Both the position numbers and the translations under genes were made by a program. From Mytilus californianus (taxonomy: Eukaryota; Mollusca; Bivalvia; Mytilida; Mytilidae), in NCBI RefSeq assembly GCF_021869535.1, contig NW_026262734.1:109837088-109901087 (forward strand): a stretch of DNA of 64,000 nt, in the 5' to 3' direction. The notes below the pieces were generated by a model that worked only from the letters and a program-made list of their open reading frames with translations, was not told the origin of the DNA and made no database searches. Shown here piece after piece: positions 34,135 to 46,568 of the stretch (the stretch's first letter is position 1; every line of letters begins with the position of its first letter).

Positions 34135-34740
34135 TTCTATTTCACCAAGGTAATATGTCAATGGGTCAGTAATCTTTATCTTTTGATTAGATTTTTGTAT
34201 AAATCTTTACTTATCGTTTAAAATCAAGTTAAAATCTAAAAAATGATTATGTGATATCTGAGGAATATATGAATGGGTACTGATTTTGCCATGAAATATA
34301 TTTCTGTGTCATGATTTCACAAGACTTCAATATATGAATGGGAGTGTTTTTGAAATTCTGGCTGCACATCTGTACCCAAAAACTCATGTTGAGATCCCCA
34401 TTCCTGACAATTTGTAACAGTTATACTAAAACCATATTGAGGAATGAAGGTAGGCTACACATAGCATGCTAATTATACACGTATATGTACATGTTTTATG
34501 AATTTAAGGCGCAGTTATGATATATTAGTATATATAAGTAAGCCGCATTCCAAAACCATATGTATTTAGTATGTATGCAAACTATAGCGACCTCTAAAAT
34601 GACCCGGTTGGCGGACGTGAAAGGGAACATCAATTTATTCTTTGTTCACATTCTACGTAAAGAAATGCGGTTGGATTTTGTTTTTAAATAAAGGCAACAG
34701 TAGTATACCGCTGTTCGAAATTCATAAATCGATTGAGAAA
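34135..34740. other. Intergenic, nothing recognised
   Basis: AT-rich sequence between the hAT remnant and the next repeat. Confidence 0.5.
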
Positions 34741-34742
34741 AA

Positions 34743-34960
34743 AACAAATCCGGGTTACAAACTAAAACTGAGGAAAAAACATCAAATATAAGAGGAGAAC
34801 TACGACACAACAGAAACACAACATTAAAATGTAACCCACACAGAAACGAACTATAATATAACAATGGCCATTTTCCTGACTTGGTACAAAAATTGTGGGT
34901 TGAACCTGGTTTTGTGGCTAGCCAAACCTCCTGCTTTTATGGCAATGTTAAATATAACAT
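34743..34960 (+). repeat. Dispersed repeat related to family 1
   Basis: AACTGAGGAAAAAACATCAA, then CCTGACTTGGTACA and GGTTGAACCTGGTTTTGTGG. It shares its 3' part with family 1 and its 5' part with 27,420-27,545. Confidence 0.65.
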
Positions 34961-35074
34961 TAAAATGACAACATTATATGACATATTACATTCTTTTGAT
35001 TTCTTTAATTTTCGATTACTGTAAATGTATATATCATGTTGCGTTTTGTTTTAATCTGTGTTAAAAATGCGTTT

Positions 35075-35370
35075 ACAATAACGTAATAGGTGTTTGCACA
35101 TAACATAATAGGCGTTTGCCATTAACGTAATAAGTGTTTCCACGTAACGTAATAAGTGTTTGCACATAATGTAATAGGTATTTGTGCTTAACGTAATATG
35201 TGTTTGCACATAACGTAAAAGGCCTTTGCACATAACGTGATAGGTGTTTACACATAATGTCATAGGTATTTGCACATAACGTAATAGGTGTTTGCACATA
35301 ATGCAATATGTATTTGCACATGACGTAATAGGTGTTTGCACATAACAAAATATGTGTTGGCACATAACGT
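35075..35370. repeat. 22-bp minisatellite, about 13 copies
   Basis: Units of CACATAACGTAATAGGTGTT plus two bases. Minus-strand frames of just over 100 codons run through it in two registers because the unit lacks stops there; they are not genes. Confidence 0.9.
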
Positions 35371-35374
35371 ATCA

Positions 35375-36435
35375 GTAGATTCAAATGACATCTGTAATGT
35401 TAACAGAAAGTATCAATTGTTTGGCAAAACGCATAGTAGCTATTTTATGATATCTTATATTTTTACACACGATACATATGTATAAACTTAACATAAAGCC
35501 ATTAACATATAATATCATGAGATTTTCATTGAACAAAGATGTATCAAAACAAAACGTTTAGAACATTCAACATAACAATGCCAAGTGAGACAGGACGGCA
35601 TTATTAACTTACTTAAAGGAAGAATAGACACAACAAAGAGAAAATGTCAAAGAACGTAAAGTTGGTTGACCATAAAGTTAACAGGTATTCACAGAACTAA
35701 CAGTAGTTACAACATAATGTAATGCATATTGAACACAACAAAGAATACCAATGGCATAGCATACAATTGTGACAAAACAAATAATTAAAACAAATAATTA
35801 ATTTGACATAAAACAGAGATGCAGTGTCAGGAAAAAAAGGCACTTTCACATAACATAAAGAAGAAATGATAGGACGTATTGACAAGCGACAAAACACATG
35901 AAATATTTACACTATAAGACAGTTACGGCGTTCCATTTTTGCTTACTTTTGTAGTTGCATGATTGATACCATACTTTTATTGAATTATCCGTTGACAAAT
36001 AAAGAAATTATTGAGAAACTAAAGTTCAAACTCTTTCAGACAAACTTGAACTTAGATGGATGTGGTGTTTATATATTCCAATTGTTACGTTACCCGCATG
36101 AATAAAAAGGAAGTGACTTACTCTGTCGACGCACCAATCTTGCCCAGTTCATGTGATTTCCTCTGTTTTTTATTCTGATTTATGTATTGGTAAATAGAAT
36201 TACATCAATATACTGATGTTATTTTTAAAGTATATCCTTACACTGCCAAGTTTTAAAAATAGTGATAGGGGAATTCGTCTTTTTGTCCGTTCCTTAGTGT
36301 TTTTGTCCCACTTTTTAATTCACTACTTTTTCCTTTTATATCTAAAAAGTTCATTGTGATTTACTCGGATGACTATATTAGATCGTCACGCTATCTAACT
36401 TTAATACAAATATGTATATGCTGCTCCTATTGAAC
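35375..36435. other. Intergenic; left part of B unit IV from about 36,070
   Basis: Nothing is recognised in 35,375-36,060. From about 36,070 it aligns with 13.95 and 18.63 kb. Confidence 0.5.
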
Positions 36436-36439
36436 CCTT

Positions 36440-37860
36440 ATCAGGATTTTCGTAATCTTTTACCATATAAAGCCATTTATCAACTCTTTTTTTTGTGCTT
36501 TGGCATGGATTTTTTTCGGGTTTCCCTTACCGAAGAATGGACTTTGTCATTGTTTACTTACGAGGTACCCATTTTGTACCCGCTACTCCTCTTAATAATT
36601 CTAATAAATTATTGGAATTTTTCTCACAATGTTAACCAAATAATCCCTTGTGTAAAACCTTTAAGAATTATTTTTTGAGGTTTCTCTTAATAATGTATGG
36701 ACTGGGAGTATATCATTTCTCCATTAAGAGGGTTACCATTTTGTATCAGTAACTCCTTAAAAAGCAGACGAAGATCCCTAGGGGACAGCCAAAACTCATA
36801 CGGAGAACGCCTCCCTAAATCTGGTAATACAATTTATTGGAACGTTTTCATATTCTTAACCATCTTTATCTATTTTTTTTTATTAGAATCATATTATCAT
36901 ATTTTGGATATCCTTTACCAAAGTATGGACTCAAATCAATTATTACAATGTATTGAAACTTTTCACAACCTTAATAATGTAATAATATAGCGCATTTTAT
37001 GATTTGTTTTTCGATCTTAACCGTGTTGGGTTTCCTTTACCAATGCAGGAAAATGTGTCATTGCTTTATTTCGAGGTACGCATTTTCTTTCCGCAACAAT
37101 CCTCAACTCTTATTACAATGTATTGAAACTTTGTTACAAATCATAATATATATTTTGTATTTTGTATTTTGATCCGAATGATATTCGCCGTTCCGATCAG
37201 AAAATCATTTGCATACTACAGTACACATATATATCCGCTACTATCTCTCAACCCCTACTCAGAATTTAAAGAAATTTCATCTGAATCTTAACCATATGCT
37301 GTCAATATGACCTTTTTAATGCCCCCGCAACTAAAAGTTGGGGCATATTGTTTTACTCCTGTCCGTCCGTCCGTCCATCCGTCCGTCCCATTATGGGTAT
37401 ATATATAGTTATTCCACATAACTACTCTTACAATTTGAATGCTAGGAAGTTTTCATTTTGCTGGCTGTTTGTACATATATTGAAGGTGTGCATGTGGTCA
37501 GGGTTTTGATTTTTATTAATATTTGCACTTTTTGGAAATAGTTGAACTTTGTCATTTTGGAGTATATACTCGCATAAAAGGTGCATAGAGTTTCCGGATA
37601 ACTCCTCCTACTGTGAACCATAGATCTATGTGCTCCCATGCTCAACTTTGTGTATTTTAAAATAACACTTTGCATCTGCTGGGGCATCATTTGTGTCTCC
37701 AAGACACAATAATATCTCAAAGAAAGTCCTACATTGACTTTGTTATAATATAGATACTTCATAGTGGAGTGCGGGGGCATCACTTTGTGTAGTTGTTTTT
37801 GATATTTATTTCGGGGGGTTTCCCATATAAAAGCAGAAACCACGCAAGGGCCAGGGGTAT
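36440..37860. repeat. Degenerate ~150-175-bp tandem repeat, B unit IV (interrupted)
   Basis: Same array as at 14,640 and 19,260, here split by the insertion at 37,319-37,780. Confidence 0.7.
37319..37780. mobile_element. Inverted-repeat insertion (MITE-like, 462 bp)
   Basis: It starts ATGCCCCCGCA (37,319-37,329) and ends with the exact complement TGCGGGGGCAT (37,770-37,780). Near the left end is a tandem GTCC/CCGT run. The paralogous arrays at 16.1 and 20.2 kb lack the segment, so it is a real insertion. I recognise the GCCCCCGCAACT / CCGTCCGTCC start from bivalve repeats. No clear target-site duplication was found. Confidence 0.75.
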
Positions 37861-38254
37861 TATGTTGTGGTTTTTTTTAATCACAGTACCTCGAGATTTG
37901 TAAGTAAAGCAAATAGTTGTTGAAATGTTTTTTTTTCTATATCTTTATGTTGTTAAGAATAATTTGTTTTATCATTAGAGCCTTATAATAGACATAAATG
38001 TACGATGCATACTTTCATAGACATATCAGCATCCATGAAAATTGCCTGATTCTAATGAACAGTAATCCCCGATTTCATTGCTTGCTAAAATTTAGAGACA
38101 AATTTATAAGATTTTTATATTGTAATTTTTGAAAGTGACACCATTAAGGATATAAAATATATAATGTATTTATCATTTATGCAACTTGAAATACCTGACA
38201 TGCCTGAGGGTTGATTAATATTTACCAACATAGACCATGACACAAGATGTACAT

Positions 38255-38600
38255 GAAAATATTGAAGAGACATGCAATAGAAAATGACAATATTAAAGAG
38301 ATATGCAGAAGGAAATAATATTGAAGATACATATAAAAGGAAATGACAACATTGAAGAGACATACATAAGGAAACTACAATATTATAGAGACAAACATAA
38401 GGAAATGACAATATTGAAGAGACATACATAAGGAAATGACAATATTGAAGAGACAAACAGAAGGAGATGACAATATTGAAGAGACAAACAGAAGGAGATG
38501 ACAATATTGAAGAGACGTATAAAATGAAATGACAATACTGAAGAGACATGCAAAAGGAAATGACAATATTGAAGAGACAAGCAGAAGGAAATGCCACTTT
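38255..38600. repeat. 31-bp minisatellite, about 11 copies (B unit IV)
   Basis: Units of AAATGACAATATTGAAGAGA plus CATACATAAGG. All three minus-strand frames stay open across parts of the array; the longest, 160 codons, is a repeat artefact. Confidence 0.9.
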
Positions 38601-38745
38601 ACCAGCTAAGAAAAATAAATCAAACTGTTGTGTTCTCTAAATACTTAGAACTAGCCCCTTTTTTCTTGGAAAACGGTCACCTCCTAAACGGAAGATCACG
38701 AAACAATTTATAATGTCCTTTTCCGTTTAACTTCATTTACAGTAC

Positions 38746-38805
38746 TATATAATGCCTGCCTCATGCTATTTGTTTTATATTACGATTACTGTTACATAGA
38801 TACAG
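38746..38805 (+). promoter_or_regulatory. B promoter: TATA box and UTR donor
   Basis: TATATAA at 38,746-38,752 and donor ACAG/GTAGGT after 38,805. The 60-base arrangement is shared with 21,386-21,444 and altered at 16,966-17,031. Confidence 0.6.
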
Positions 38806-39189
38806 GTAGGTTTAATGAGCTGCATGAACATGAAAAATAGATTGTATTATTATTATTATAATTTACTAGAAGGTGTCGATCTGAGTTTCCCGATGAACTT
38901 GTGTAACCAATGGTTAAATGAAAAGTTATATTAAGACCAACAGAAATGTCTTTGTGAATTTTCAAACTCGAATTAAGGATATACGGCAAGGTTAATATAA
39001 TAAACATCAATCTGTAAACTTTCTGAAATTGGATTATTGGTATGTGAAAGTGTAATATTGTTTTCAATTTAATTACCTCTGAACAACTTCAGACAATGTT
39101 TGAAAAAAATTGACTGAGTTTGCATATCATACACTCCGTCACAAAATATGTATTACTATAATATTTTACAGGATTACCGTTGCTGCATT

Positions 39190-41281
39190 ATGAGAGCCTA
39201 TCTCGGTGTTTGTTTCATCTTATTATGTTTGACAGGTAAGTAAATATCATCAGTACTGACAACATTTGTATTAACATATATTATTTAATAAAATGTTATA
39301 AATTTTTCATCCCCTTTAAAATTAATCTTTACAGATCAGGAATGCATTACTCTAGTTCCTTAATTACATATCAACATTACTTTTGAAACATAGCCAGCAT
39401 CAATTTAATGTCTATATTTTCCCTTCAGCTACATGGCCTATTCTCACCAGCATGGCCCCTGAATGACCTGTGGGTTTAAATATGTTCTCCGTGATAATAA
39501 TGAAGGGAGCCTGTTAAAACCGCGTGTTTATCCATTTGTATTGTAAGAGCAATAGAAATTCATTTTACATCCATATCTGTTAGATACAGATGGCGACATA
39601 TATGTTCCAAATGTCGTAACTATAATCCTTCCCCTCTTTTCCAAAAGTAATCTACCGAATGAGACTTATCATCGGGTTTGTACTTACATGAGCAACACGA
39701 CGGTTGCCACATGTTGAACAGGATCTGCTTACCCTTCTGGAGCTCCTGAGATCAACTACGGTTTTTGGTGGGGTTCGTGTTGCTCATTCTTTTGTTTTCT
39801 ATGCTGTGTTTTGTATACTGTTGTTTGTCTTTTGGTCCTTTTTTTGCCATGGCGTTGTCAGTTTATCGTCGACTTATGAGTTTGAATGTTCCTTTGGTAT
39901 CTGCCGCCTCTCTTTTATTGGAGTATGTATTTAGGGTATGAGAACAAGTTTTGCTCGTGACTATATATACTTGTTAGTTTTCGACTGTAAATGCGACTCA
40001 ACTTATGGCTCTTCCGACAGTGCGGTTAAGAATTGATTCGCTTGACATATACACGTTTCCTCCCTTAATATGTTACAGTATTGAGGTGTGGTATAGGTCT
40101 CACTGAGATAGGTATTCAGAAGAAACAAAAGAACGTGGAATTAAATAAGAAAAATTCATACAGTATAGTATGAGACATTTGCTGCAGAATATTCAAACAG
40201 CAAACAGCATTAATCATTTCATTATTCAATTAGCTCTTATAATAATAAACGTAATGATTGCTAAAACGATGGGGCTTGCACGTTAACAATGTTTACAAAC
40301 AAACTTAAGTGTAACAGATAAAATTGATAATTGAAACGGGGAATGTGTCAAAGAGACAACAACCCGACAAAAGAGCAGAAAACAGCCTAAAGGTCACCGT
40401 CCGAGTTCGATGCTAGAATAGGTAGGAGAAGAAACTAAGCAAAATGACAATAATCAAAATAAATTAACAAAGGACTATGCACATTTTGATAAATAACGTT
40501 CCTTCAGTGATGCTCAAGACCTATCTTTTGAACTTAATTATAACATCAAATAGCTGGTACAACAGAAAAGGAGCAAAAATAAAGTCAAAGGTGGACAAGG
40601 AAACATGCTTGCGTGAGATACATTCCTTCATTTTGAGTGATTTCCTAAGTTTAATCGTTAAAATTTCATAAATATGATATCGTATTTTCATGACAGTATA
40701 AAATACTTAGCTACCTGTGATTCACTAGGAAACTAACAGTTCATAACTACAGATAACGATTACGCAGTCTCATAAAGGATGTTTAATTCGAATATGTCTT
40801 TCAACAATAGGGCATTTCAAAAAAAGACTAGGACAGATCATCCCAAAGGTGTCACGAGTAAGTAATCTTACTCATTGATGCTGCTAAATAACCCTGTCTT
40901 CCTCCATTACCATCAGTACAACATACTGGTACAAAACAAATATGTCAATGAGACAGCTATGTAATATATCAACACCATTTCACTCCCTACCCCCTCCCCC
41001 CAAATTAAAAAACCCAAAGAATTAAGGTTGTAACATAGTCTTACCGTAAATAACGTTTCTAAATTTATATTTGTCATGATACTTAAGATGTTTTAACAAT
41101 CAACTGGAATTCTCTTAAAGGATTGAAGTATACCGATGCTGCAAAAAAGTGTTTTAGTATGGTTGACTGTGGAATCTTTGCTGGTGGTTGCAAATCATTC
41201 TGTGTTGAAAAATTGTGTGTTGGTACAGACGAATGCGTCGGAAATATGGAGTGCTGCTGTGGTGGTTGTATATTTGGATAA
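39190..41281 (+). CDS. Secreted 10-cysteine peptide, B subfamily (complete)
   Basis: Coding exons are 39,190-39,235 and 41,121-41,281. The first follows acceptor TTACAG (exon start 39,172), encodes the signal MRAYLGVCFILLCLT and ends in a phase-1 donor G/GTAAGT. The second follows TTAAAG and starts GLKYTDAAKKC. The product has 68 residues with cysteines C-x5-C-x6-C-x3-C-x4-C-x5-C-x5-CCC-x2-C, and stops at GGA-TAA. TATA box, UTR donor, splice sites and AATAAA (41,483) are all present. It is the only B gene in the window with no visible lesion. The intron contains an inverted family 2 repeat and a short family 3 repeat. It is predicted to be secreted and disulfide-rich; function unknown. Confidence 0.85.
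39690..39925 (-). repeat. Dispersed mussel repeat (family 2), inverted
   Basis: Contains GGTGGGGTTCGTGTTGCTCA and GCCATGGCGTTGTCAGTTTA, in the intron of the B gene. Confidence 0.8.
40325..40475 (+). repeat. Dispersed mussel repeat (family 3), internally deleted
   Basis: It starts like 8,855 (GGGGAATGTGTCAAAGAGAC) and jumps to the GTCCGAGTTCGATG part. Confidence 0.7.
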
Positions 41282-41482
41282 TTAGAAGGAACACACAGAA
41301 CAAGAAGGATATTTTCCAACTTATTTACTCAAAATAAATCATGCAATTTGAAAACTGTTTTATCAATATATTGAATATATAGTGAATGAAATTAATTATA
41401 ATAATACCTACAACACCATTTCACGGATGCTAGAATCTAGGTTTCTTGACTTTGTTGAGTGTATTTTTCCAATTGAACTTGA

Positions 41483-41488
41483 AATAAA
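41483..41488 (+). terminator. Polyadenylation signal of B gene
   Basis: AATAAA in the conserved ACTTGAAATAAA context, 201 bases after the stop. Confidence 0.65.
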
Positions 41489-43152
41489 AGATATTACATA
41501 CGATCAGGTCTGCTCCAGTCAGTTCTTGACTTGCTCTTTAACTTATTAGATAAAAAAGAGAAATAACACCAAGAGGGCAATCAAAAAACCAACTCGTATC
41601 CAATCAAAAACCGAGGGAAAACTCATGTGCTTTGGCATTACATGAAATTCCTGTTAACATAGTGGCATCGGTGGTGTAACTCATGGCAAGTAAAAATCAT
41701 GTGATCGGTCATAACCTCTGATAGTACATTTGAGCTCGTGGTTAATTTGGATGTTGAAAAGATAGGTGGGACATTCTGTGATCATCTGTGACACGTATGT
41801 TTTATATAGATTATTCACATCAAGACTCTCAAGTAAATTGTAGACTTGAACGCCATCCCTGTAATATTGAATCAGATTCTGTTTCTGATTCGATTTTGGT
41901 TTATGATCTCTTCAAATACAGATGTGCCTGTTGAACATGTGATCGAAAATCATACTTGTTTACAACTCTTAATTTTAAATCACTTGACAAATATACGTTT
42001 TATTGTTTGATTTTGTATATGTATCTTGACCTGACCTATCATGATCAGTAAGGATAATTTTCTCGGCTTGTACTCTAATCAATATTAAGTTTGACAACAT
42101 TTCAATTGGCAGTTCTTTTAAGCATTGAAGGGTTGAAGCCTGAAATCTTTTTCGTTATTTTCAAAGTTTATCAGGATTATTTTCTATGTGTTGTGTAGAT
42201 TAAAATAAGTAAGAGTGTTAAGATTGCCTATTAGACAACACTCCATCATAGACCAAATGATGTAGAAGTTGACTATTATATGTTACATGTTTACCAATTT
42301 GTTGTTTAATGAATAATGTGTAACTCGGCCAATATCGTGATAACTTATTTTGACTGTAACCCTTGAGAGCTTGGTTTTATTGGATTGACAACGCCATTTG
42401 TCATTATTGTGATGAAAAGGGGATGATTTTACCAAGTCAAATTAACAGACAGATATACGTTGCCTCCAAACACATACCAATTAAAAGGCCTGGTCAATAT
42501 TGATATAAAATCCAATCCTAGAATTCAAAGGTCGGCAATAATTCACGAGTGTCAACAAAAAAATGCAGAAGATAACAAGAGGACATTTGAAATCATAAGT
42601 CGAAGAAAGACTGAAAATGCCATGGTTAAAAAGGAAACACGACGACAAGACAAAAAAGGAGAAGGGTTAGCAGTTCCTGCTCCACATGTGTATTTGATAG
42701 ACGATGCGAAACTAGAGTACAAAATCATAGAACAAAACTGTATTTATCGATGTCACACATTGGGCATCCCTTGTTGTTTGCTTCATCTAACTATATTTGA
42801 TGGGTAAATAATATTGTTTGTACAGAAAAAAACATGTATAAAAAATGAATGCTTACTTGTGACTCTCACATCAACTTTGAAAAAATACTCACCTACATGA
42901 AAGAATCAACTATTTTAGTTTTTTTATCAGCTAACGTATTACTGGCTTAGACATATTAGAACTGTATCCTCTTCCACTTTGAGATATTCTCCTCTCAAAT
43001 CACATGACTCATTTGAATCAGCTTTGTGCTGAATAATTCAAGGTTAACTCTGTCATACAATTTACACCTATCAGCTTTAGCTTAATAATTGAACAAACTA
43101 GTTCGTCATGTTCACACTAAATAAATTAGTTCTTCGTCTTCACACTGTACCA

Positions 43153-43267
43153 CCAGTTTTCTTGCTGAAGGTCGGTGATTCTTGCCGGGCACTCCGGCTC
43201 CCTCCACCAATATATAAATGGCCAATAATACTGAAAGTGGCATCAAACACCAACAATCAATAAATCA
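43153..43267 (+). mobile_element. SINE-like tail insertion 1 in minisatellite
   Basis: TGAAGGTCGGTGATTCTTGC, then GGGCACTCCGGCTCCCTCCA and an AACACCAACAATCAAT tail, which I recognise as a widespread bivalve repeat. Confidence 0.65.
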
Positions 43268-43362
43268 CATTGAAACAATTAGTTCGTCACGTTCACATTA
43301 AACCAGTTAAATCTTCATGTTCACACTGAACAAATAAGTTCTTCATTTTCACACTGTACCAA

Positions 43363-43425
43363 TTTCGTCCTGAACATGCATAAACTATTTGTCACTGGAC
43401 ATTAAGCAACCTACAATCAATCAAT
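43363..43425 (+). mobile_element. SINE-like tail insertion 2 in minisatellite
   Basis: GTCCTGAACATGCATAAACT, then CACTGGACATTAAGCAACC with the same CAATCAAT-type 3' end as the first insertion. Confidence 0.6.
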
Positions 43426-45159
43426 CTGAACCAATTAATTCGTCATGTTCACACTGATCCATTTAGTTTTTCATGTTAGCACTGAATCAACAAGTTCGTC
43501 ATCTTCACACTGAACCAAGTAGTTCGTCATGTTAACACTGAACCAATAAGTTCGTCATGATAACACTGAACCAATAAGTTCGTTATGTTCACACTAAACC
43601 AAGTAGTCCGTCATGTTAACACTGAACCAATAAGTTCGTCATGTTAACACTGAACCAATAAGTTCTTCATGTTCACACTGAACCAAGTAGTTCGTAATTT
43701 TAACACTGAACCAATAAGTTCGTCATGTTCACACTGAACCAAGTAGTTCGTCATGTTAACACTGAACCAATTAGTTCTTCATGTTCACACTGAAACAAGT
43801 AATTCGTCATCTTGACACTGAACCAATAGGTTCGTCATGTTCACACTGAACCAAGTAGTTCATCATGTTAACCCTTAACCAATTAGTTCTTCATGATCAC
43901 ACTGAAACAAGTAGTTCGTCATGTTAACACTGAACCAATTAGTTTGTCATGTTCACACTGAACCAAGTAGTTCATGATGTTAACACTGAACCAATTAGTT
44001 CTTCACGGTCACACTGAACCAATTAGTAATTCATGTTAATTGTAGCAGCAGTGATGAAAATATATGTAGAACAGTTTCCTACGACCTGTATTATTGGTGC
44101 GTATTTTTCAAATTTAAAAAGGTCAGTCGCCTAACAAAAAAGAATTGCCAGTATGACCGTCATTCCACCATTTTCTGCAAGTAGAACAATTTTTATGTAA
44201 TAACATTTTAACTTCATAGCCTCTTGGTAGTTTTTGTCTGTCTCATAATAATCTTAAATTATAAAATGTTGGTTTTTAACAATAAATCAAATTAAGACAA
44301 ACTATAAGAAATTTCTTTCAAGGGTTTTTCTCTGTAATATTTTGAATCTGTACATGCCACTACTCCCTTTCCCCAACATCCGACCCTGCAGCAAAACAGT
44401 TAAAAAGGAAAATTACTGTTCTCCACATTTCAAGTCGTTGTTATTTGTTTTAAAGAAACTTTTGAATAACTTGCTAACTTCAAGACTGGGGTGAATGATA
44501 TAAATGCTTTACTTCATGATATCGAAATCTCATTTAACTTTTTTCTTCATTTTGAAAATTGGATATAAATTTCAGAATCATGCAAATGTTTGAAAATTAA
44601 AATCTAGTGTTCTAACCCTCAATAAAAGTTAATTCAGGGTGTTAAAAGTGATATCTTTTAATTTTTCAGTAAATTTCCGATCCCACTTTTTAAAGTTTGA
44701 ACCGGGTTTCGATAATCTGCTCCTTTTCGCTAAGAGAAATACATCATCCTCATATATCCATTAAGGATAACTTCAGGTTTTCTTTCGACAAAAAGAAACC
44801 AATTATCCCACCATGAACACAACTATGATAATGAAGTCTTTTTCCGTCTTATCTTACCCTACATGACGCTCTATGCAGCCGAATTACATTAATCTTATTA
44901 TATATTGTTCGGGTAGACGTTTTTAGGAAGGGATTCAAATAATGCACTGATGTTATATAACAATACGATACAAGATTTAAGTGTGAACTTTCTCCAAATA
45001 CCAATGCATGAAAGGTGTCAAGACGTTGCATAGTTTACATTTGTGATGTGTTTGACGCAATATAGCGAACACTTGTCGTCGACTCCAAATTTCGGCTTGC
45101 ATGGGCATTTCATAAATATGGACGGTTTGCATAAATCTAATCACCTGAAAAAAAAAGTA

Positions 45160-45268
45160 AAATCACAAAAATACTGAACTCCGAGGAAAATTCAAAATGG
45201 AAAGTCCCTAATCAAATGGCCAAATCAAATGATAGAACACATCAAACGAATGGACAACAACTGTCAAA
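45160..45268 (+). repeat. Short family 1 repeat insertion
   Basis: It begins AAAATCACAAAAATACTGAA and is flanked by AAAAT on both sides. The paralogous site near 28,030 is empty. Confidence 0.7.
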
Positions 45269-45894
45269 ATAGCAGTATGGGAGAAAAGCCCATTCCAAAT
45301 TTGTAAAATTTCTGGAAGAAGTTTACATCGCTGCGCATCGTTTTGATTTCCAAGAAAACCACTTTTCACGAGCCGTACATAACTTGTAATGTCTAATACT
45401 ATCTTAAATGCAACACTTTATAGTGCCTGAATGTGTTAGTATTAAAATAACTTAACAAGCATTGTTTTTCTTATTTGTTTAGCTGCATGATATTCGTTTA
45501 AAAAGGTGTTAAATTTCTGTCTTTGAATTATAGAAACAAACCATTGGTGCTCATGAAACGCACCATTTTTCTGATAAAAAATCTGATTCGGATGTGATTT
45601 GGTCGCATTGTTTTTTTTTTTTTTATTCATTTAAAAAAAAGGGGAAACAACGATATTAATATTAATTGATGACTCATATGAAAAACGGCAATTTTTTAAT
45701 CATGACAAAAATAATATGAATAACGACCATGTTTTTTGCTGGATTCTGTACTGTATTTTGTCGAATATATTGTAATTCTACTTTTTTAAATCACCTCAGC
45801 AGTATCAAACCCATTCATACAGGTATGCATGACGAATGATTATCTGTGCTTTTTGAAATGGTCCGCTCTTTAGCCTGTTGTAGTATTCGTTTTT

Positions 45895-45950
45895 AACATC
45901 AGCACCAGAAGTTGCATTTACTTTTCTAACACGTCTAAAACGACAGGTAA
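45895..45950 (+). pseudogene. Orphan A-type promoter and UTR exon remnant
   Basis: It aligns with 29,149-29,205, but the TATA-like TATTTAACA reads TTTTTAACA and the donor GTAGGT reads GTAATC. The A signal exon that should follow is missing: the sequence jumps at about 46,618 from the equivalent of 29,655 to that of 30,805. Confidence 0.6.
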
Positions 45951-46276
45951 TCACCTAACTACACCAGGTAAGAAATTTTGAAATAGCGTTCTAGTGATTG
46001 AAATAGGTAATTTTATTCGACTTGAACACGTAATTGCATGATAAATATTAATATCATTTTTACTTCATTATCAATATTATCACTATTATTATAATTAGAA
46101 GTATTATTTTCACCATTTTCTAGAAGATAAAACTCAAGCTGATAATATATTACGTCATACGAGCGTTACATCTGCATGAGACTCATCAATTGCGTAGAAA
46201 TAAAACAAAGCAACAAGAGGAGAGCCAAATTAACTAAAATTGACGAAACTAAAAAGTGTCCAAAATATGTCGTAAA

Positions 46277-46568
46277 AGAAGAGGGACGAAAGATACCAGA
46301 GCGACAGTCAAACTCATAGATCGAAAATAAACTGACAACGCCATGGCCAAAAATAAAAAGACAAACAGACAAATAATAGTACAGATGACACAACATAGAA
46401 AACTAAAGACTAAGCAACACGAACCCCACCACAAACTGGGGGTGATCTCAGGTGCTCCGAAAGGGTAAGTAGATCCTGCTCCACATGTGGCATCCGTCGT
46501 GTTGCTTATGTTATTACAAATCCGGTAAGTAGTCTAATTCGGTAGGTCACATTCGTGAAAAGGGTATT
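46277..46568 (+). repeat. Dispersed mussel repeat (family 2), 292-bp copy
   Basis: It starts AGAAGAGGGACGAAAGATAC and ends CGTGAAAAGGGTATT. GTAAA lies on both sides (46,272-46,276 and 46,569-46,573), while the paralogous site near 10,300 has a single GTAAA. This suggests a 5-bp target duplication, although the longer copy at 48 kb continues with GTA, so part could be microhomology. Confidence 0.7.

Larger units (their letters stand above)
43085..44035. repeat. 28-bp minisatellite, expanded array, with two nested insertions
   Basis: Units of AGTTCGTCATGTTCACACTG plus AACCAAGT. Each unit contains the small inverted pair GTTCA-CAC-TGAAC. From about 43,430 the array is nearly perfect for about 20 units. 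Two dispersed repeats interrupt it near the left end (about 43,153-43,267 and 43,363-43,425). Confidence 0.9.
41500..45900. other. Spacer IV between B gene and A promoter remnant (paralogous to 24.7-29.1 kb)
   Basis: It holds a family 4 fragment at 42,215-42,260, a diverged family 2 repeat at about 42,540-42,700, the expanded 28-bp minisatellite at 43,085-44,035 and a short family 1 insertion at 45,160-45,268 absent from the other spacer. No gene is supported. Confidence 0.7.

Noticed and set aside
35075..35370. CRISPR-like regular array (also at 43.1-44.0 and 38.3-38.6 kb)
   Set aside because: The units abut without unique spacers, the host is eukaryotic, and there are no cas genes; these are minisatellites.
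35051..35384. Two minus-strand frames of 103-104 codons
   Set aside because: They are produced by the 22-bp minisatellite.
38115..38597. 160-codon minus-strand frame and its shadows
   Set aside because: It runs largely through the 31-bp minisatellite; the repeated residues come from the repeat unit.
42460..42807. 115-codon plus-strand frame
   Set aside because: It passes through a diverged family 2 dispersed repeat; the paralogous spacer at 25.6-25.9 kb does not keep the frame.
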